Assembly: GCF_002754245.1 (NCBI RefSeq)
Contig: NZ_PEEX01000001.1
Span: 1,282,001-1,346,000, forward strand
Reading direction: 5' to 3'
DNA from: Chryseobacterium sp. 52
Lineage (GTDB): Bacteria > Bacteroidota > Bacteroidia > Flavobacteriales > Weeksellaceae
Length of the DNA: 64,000 nucleotides
The notes beneath the pieces are model-generated. The model saw only the letters and a list, made by a program, of their open reading frames with translations, was not told the origin of the DNA and made no database searches. Made by a program: the position numbers and the translations under genes. Of the stretch, positions 61,125 through 64,000 are shown in pieces (position 1 is the stretch's first letter; the number at the start of each line of letters is the position of its first letter).

Positions 61125-61544
61125 TTAATCGTTACTTAGTTTAATGAAATCATCAAAGTCAGCATCCCAATCTTCTATTTTTCCAGAAGTGTCAACGTTC
61201 AAGATGATGTAATCACCAAATCCATTCTGTCCTATAGATAAACAGTCGATCACATAACCTTCCAATCTTTTAATAATTTCTCCTTTTTCGTCTCTCAGTG
61301 TATAAATACCTTCATCACATACTTTGTAATGAATTTCTGCGACTTTGCCTATCTCCCAGTTTTTTATAATACCAGTTTCAATATCTATGATAGGACACCA
61401 AATATCATTTGATCTACATGGAATTAAGCCACCTTCAACGTCTTCAATATCATTCACCTTGGCATCTTCCCAGTATCTTACTTTTGCTTCAACCAGAAGC
61501 TCTTTTATGTCAAATTCTTTTTCGACTTGTAATGTTATTTTCAT
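61125..61544 (-). CDS. Small phage protein (139 aa), unknown
   Basis: A mixed alpha/beta protein with an EDWDADFDDF acidic C-terminus. It lies 4 bp upstream of the small terminase gene and next to the promoter at 61573-61603. The place suggests a packaging or late-control helper. No family was recognised. Confidence 0.5.
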   Translation of the reverse strand: MKITLQVEKEFDIKELLVEAKVRYWEDAKVNDIEDVEGGLIPCRSNDIWCPIIDIETGIIKNWEIGKVAEIHYKVCDEGIYTLRDEKGEIIKRLEGYVIDCLSIGQNGFGDYIILNVDTSGKIEDWDADFDDFIKLSND

Positions 61545-61572
61545 GCTAAATTATTGTATTAATAGTGTGTTA

Positions 61573-61603
61573 CAAATATACTGAAAGTTTATCATAGTTA
61601 TAC
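61573..61603 (-). promoter_or_regulatory. Promoter with operator-like site upstream of the packaging genes
   Basis: -7 TATATTTG (61573-61580, minus strand) preceded by GTATAACTAT-GATAAAC (61587-61603), a partial palindrome (5 of 7 arm matches). The core is the same 10-mer found at 35199 and 59079. It would drive the terminase genes. Confidence 0.65.
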
Positions 61604-62419
61604 CTTTTTACCGCATGTTTGAGGTACATTCCTTTCTGTCTTTCTTGGCTTCATATTCCAACTATAGTCCAACTCATAATTGTGGGAGTTTCCTTCGAGG
61701 TCATACTTATCATTGCTGAAAGATATTTTTACAAAGGTCCTGATACCTTCATACAATGAATAATCATTTACTTTATGGATGTTATACTGGTCCAGCCTCA
61801 GAAGAGTATTATCAGCATGATGCCATTCATTTTCCACCAATGCTTGTTTCTTCATTTCTTTCAACGAAACCTCATCATCTAAAGTCAGATTGAACTTTGA
61901 ACAATTGAAGATTGTCGGATTCCGATCACTCCAAATGTAATTCACATCATCAGTTAGGAATCCATCTGAATGATATCCCGGACGGTTCATTGATTTCTTC
62001 TTTGATACATACTGACGTTTTACTGTCAGGTATACATAGGATTTATTAAACCTTTCTACTCCGTAGACATTCTTAAAGTCACTCATAGCATGGATAATTA
62101 TTCCGTAGAATGGCCCCAGTCTTGGTTCCACATTGAAAACCTTTTGATCCTTCAACTTTATGGGAAGATATTGGTAAAACATCATTTCCTTACAGTCTAT
62201 TTCCATTCTCCGTATCACCGCGGGCTTTTCCCCGTAATACTTTAAGAATTCCGCCTTCCTGGACTTGAATAAATTTTCAAAGGTATTCACATCCATGGAA
62301 TCGATCGACTTGGTTTTTACATTCTTGAAAATGACCTGGCCGGCTGCTATCTTGGTGATCTCAAAATCCAATCCTGAATATTTGAATCTGTTTCCCTCGG
62401 TATAAGATATTGTCTTCAT
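61598..62419 (-). CDS. Phage protein (273 aa), unknown
   Basis: A soluble alpha/beta protein without membrane segments. It has a central IWSDRNPTIFNCSKFNLTLD block and a C-terminus ending NVPQTCGKKV. It overlaps the operator-like site at its 3' end. No family was recognised. Confidence 0.5.
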   Translation of the reverse strand: MKTISYTEGNRFKYSGLDFEITKIAAGQVIFKNVKTKSIDSMDVNTFENLFKSRKAEFLKYYGEKPAVIRRMEIDCKEMMFYQYLPIKLKDQKVFNVEPRLGPFYGIIIHAMSDFKNVYGVERFNKSYVYLTVKRQYVSKKKSMNRPGYHSDGFLTDDVNYIWSDRNPTIFNCSKFNLTLDDEVSLKEMKKQALVENEWHHADNTLLRLDQYNIHKVNDYSLYEGIRTFVKISFSNDKYDLEGNSHNYELDYSWNMKPRKTERNVPQTCGKKV

Positions 62420-62524
62420 TTATGATTGACTTTTTTTAGTGATTTTGTTTATTTCTTTTTCGTACGCTTTGAATTCTTTTCTGAACTTCAGGAAGTATTT
62501 GATGTAAATGAAAAATTTTTTCAT
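62420..62524 (-). CDS. Small basic peptide (34 aa)
   Basis: The ORF starts at 62524 and its TAA stop is immediately followed by the ATG of the 273-aa gene. The peptide (MKKFFIYIKYFLKFRKEFK...) is amphipathic and basic. Tight coupling with the next start supports translation, but the size leaves doubt. Confidence 0.4.
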   Translation of the reverse strand: MKKFFIYIKYFLKFRKEFKAYEKEINKITKKSQS

Positions 62525-62554
62525 GATTTGTTTATTGTTTGGTTGTCGTAATTG

Positions 62555-62818
62555 CTATAGTATTTCAAAAACGTGAAAAACTAACTCACTATTATGAAGG
62601 TGATAAGATCCTATGTAATCCATCTCGTTTTCTGGCAAAACGTGTCCAGTGCCAAAGGTTAAGAACGTCCTATCTCCGACTGCATTTGATGTATCTAATT
62701 TAACCCAAAGACAAGGAGTGCCATGCTGATCTTTGAGCTTTAATATTTCAGCACCAACGTGCATTGTAATAGTCTGCTGATCTGTTGTTTTTAATGGATA
62801 TTTATAAATTGTTTTCAT
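62555..62818 (-). CDS. Small phage protein, resembles DUF7352
   Basis: An 87-aa beta protein: MKTIYKYPLKTTDQQTITMH at the start, then GTGHVLPEN and HNSELVFHVFEI at the end. This pattern matches short phage proteins often labelled DUF7352. The function is unknown. It is in the accessory block upstream of the packaging genes. Confidence 0.6.
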   Translation of the reverse strand: MKTIYKYPLKTTDQQTITMHVGAEILKLKDQHGTPCLWVKLDTSNAVGDRTFLTFGTGHVLPENEMDYIGSYHLHNSELVFHVFEIL

Positions 62819-62823
62819 TTATC

Positions 62824-63324
62824 TTATTTTAAAGTTGCTTTGTTTATATACTCCGATTCATCCAGGTTGAAGACATTGAAGTGCCATTCTATTAATTTAA
62901 TAACTACTTCAAAAGGTAAAAACTTAATATCGAACGCGGAATTATGATTTGCAATAGATTCTAAATCCTTTATTAGTTTAATATTACCATGGTCGTATTC
63001 GACTGGATAAGAATCGTGATCATCAGTAATTTCAAAGTATTCAACAGGTACAAACGTTTCCCCCTCATGCTCTATTTCCTTTGTTAGGTAGGATAGGTGA
63101 TAAAGGATGGGTTTAACTTCTGAATGCTTAATATAATCAGGATTGTTAGATTTGTTATCAACCAATAGACTTACGCTATGAAATGGTTGTTCTCTTACCC
63201 CTAATAATTTACCTATTCTTTTTTCAGAATATTTTGTGACGATTGAATTAAATTCATATTCACATTCTAACTCATACGGCAAGTAAGCCGAATATATTTT
63301 TAAAAGCTCTTCTTTTGTTTTCAT
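62824..63324 (-). CDS. Phage accessory protein (166 aa), unknown
   Basis: An acidic, mixed-structure protein that starts MKTKEELLKIYSAYLPYELE. It overlaps the upstream gene by 4 bp. No motif was recognised. It belongs to a run of small genes of one strand. Confidence 0.5.
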   Translation of the reverse strand: MKTKEELLKIYSAYLPYELECEYEFNSIVTKYSEKRIGKLLGVREQPFHSVSLLVDNKSNNPDYIKHSEVKPILYHLSYLTKEIEHEGETFVPVEYFEITDDHDSYPVEYDHGNIKLIKDLESIANHNSAFDIKFLPFEVVIKLIEWHFNVFNLDESEYINKATLK

Positions 63325-63599
63325 TGTATGATGTTTTCAGGGTTAAGTATTGATTTTTTAGATATAGAGTAATCAATTTCAGATTTACCAACAATCTTTT
63401 TCTGCTGCTCCTGCTGTACTAGGTCACAGGCTGCGAAAATTGCCTGTTTAATTGTTGGAAGGCTTATATTTGAATATCTGAAAGAAAGCAATAAGTCATC
63501 AAAATCATCAATTTCTAGTGGTTCATTCCCTAATTTAACGGGTTCAAAATCTTGTTCTTTCGCGTACTCATCAAATATTCTTATTTTATCTGTGTGCAT
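63321..63599 (-). CDS. Small phage protein (92 aa), unknown
   Basis: A helical protein beginning MHTDKIRIFDEYAKEQDF, with AACDLVQQEQQKKIVGKSE in the middle. It overlaps the next gene by 4 bp (ATGA), typical of translationally coupled phage genes. Function unknown. Confidence 0.5.
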   Translation of the reverse strand: MHTDKIRIFDEYAKEQDFEPVKLGNEPLEIDDFDDLLLSFRYSNISLPTIKQAIFAACDLVQQEQQKKIVGKSEIDYSISKKSILNPENIIQ

Positions 63600-63601
63600 G
63601 G

Positions 63602-64000
63602 CTAGTAAATTGGTGGTTGTGGTTTTTCTATTGGTTGGTAGTGGGAAATATGATCCTTTTGATAAAGGTTATTAAATCTTGTAACGAATCTCCCACTTCT
63701 CCATTCAGCCTGTCCAATTGCATCATACTTTGAGTCCATAACCCAGAACAATCCTGTTAATTTTGGAAGATCTTCTTCACTTTCAATCTTTATCCAACCG
63801 TTGTTATCTCCTAAGCCTTCTAAAGATTGTGGGATTAACATTTGTTTAAATCCTCCTATATCTGGCCATGTAGCTATAAACTTGAATTTTTTTAGATATT
63901 CAGTCCTATTCACTGTACTTGGAACTTCAGCAATCCCATCATTCATATTGACATATTGCTTTATTTCTTCCCAATATTCGCCGTAAGCTTCTTGTATCTT
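63602..64000 (-). CDS. DUF551-like protein, 5' end outside window
   Basis: The frame is open beyond the internal methionine at 63946 for 18 more codons to the window edge (QEAYGEYWEEIKQYV), so the true start lies outside. The end has the pattern GWIKIESEEDLPKLTGLFWV and SHYQPIEKPQPP, which resembles the DUF551-like phage family. It is probably an early or accessory gene. Function unknown. Confidence 0.6.
   Translation of the reverse strand, partial: KIQEAYGEYWEEIKQYVNMNDGIAEVPSTVNRTEYLKKFKFIATWPDIGGFKQMLIPQSLEGLGDNNGWIKIESEEDLPKLTGLFWVMDSKYDAIGQAEWRSGRFVTRFNNLYQKDHISHYQPIEKPQPPIY

Larger units (their letters stand above)
32976..64000. mobile_element. Tailed-phage prophage (left end to window edge)
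   Basis: The region from the tRNA 3' end to at least position 64000 holds an integrase, two XRE regulators, a lysis cassette, tail fibre, portal, capsid, protease, tape measure, tail proteins, terminase subunits and many small phage-type genes. It ends outside the window, so attR, the replication module and completeness cannot be judged. A long tape measure gene with separate tail-tube-like and fibre genes points to a long, flexible, siphovirus-like tail. The left boundary is placed from the tRNA/integrase arrangement, and the exact attachment core was not determined. Confidence 0.93.

Noticed and set aside
1..64000. CRISPR array or IS element
   Set aside because: No regular direct repeats with spacers and no transposase-like frame were found in either strand.
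32976..64000. Mu-like transposable phage
   Set aside because: No MuA/MuB-type transposase is visible; a tyrosine integrase next to a tRNA supports site-specific integration.

Overview
The window looks like chromosome of a Bacteroidota of class Flavobacteriia, most like Chryseobacterium and relatives. The signs are AT-rich DNA, promoters of the TAnnTTTG type, two secreted proteins with type IX secretion (T9SS) sorting tails, a short NuoG, and a Pycsar-effector-like membrane protein. This is inferred from gene content; no search was run.

Positions 1-32839 are host core genome. A truncated metallophosphoesterase lipoprotein gene (1-832) diverges from a two-gene operon encoding an HD-domain/PycTM fusion and a bestrophin-family channel. 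A GAF-domain protein gene faces that pair. A 14-gene complex I operon (nuoA to nuoN, 19920 down to 5632) ends at a strong terminator. It carries a reduced nuoG without the molybdopterin part and an outer-membrane-protein-like gene between nuoF and nuoG. Housekeeping genes follow: an acetyltransferase-like protein, a zinc metallopeptidase, a YigZ-type protein, a T9SS-exported repeat protein, ribD, a DUF349 protein, aroE, a T9SS-exported endonuclease I, a LolC/FtsX-type permease, rbfA and methylmalonyl-CoA epimerase.

A CAU-anticodon tRNA gene (32902-32975) with its terminator marks the left end of a tailed prophage that runs off the right edge of the window. The prophage starts with a tyrosine integrase. 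Next comes a small lysogeny region with two XRE-type regulators and divergent promoters overlapped by AACTAT/ATAGTT dyads. Almost everything after that is on the minus strand. Read from right to left in the direction of transcription it holds: small early or accessory genes (64000-61125), terminase small and large subunits, a 203-aa protein, a tRNA cluster (one good tRNA-Pro and one tRNA-like gene with a defective anticodon arm), neck and tail-completion-like proteins, two large tail proteins, a small nucleotidyltransferase-fold protein, the tape measure protein, a ClpP-type protease joined to a scaffold-like region, the capsid protein, a tail-tube-like protein, the portal, connector-like proteins, a tail fibre, and a lysis cassette ending in an amidase. 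Capsid and portal genes therefore lie downstream of the tail genes, the reverse of the usual order.

Two plus-strand genes (46363-47427), one a lipoprotein with its own promoter, interrupt the late region and look like morons. The most interesting prophage features are these cargo genes, the nucleotidyltransferase-like gene, the shared 10-bp operator-like motif at three distant promoters, the unimolecular-spanin-like lysis gene and the odd gene order. Prophage functions rest on motifs and neighbours; many small genes remain unknown.
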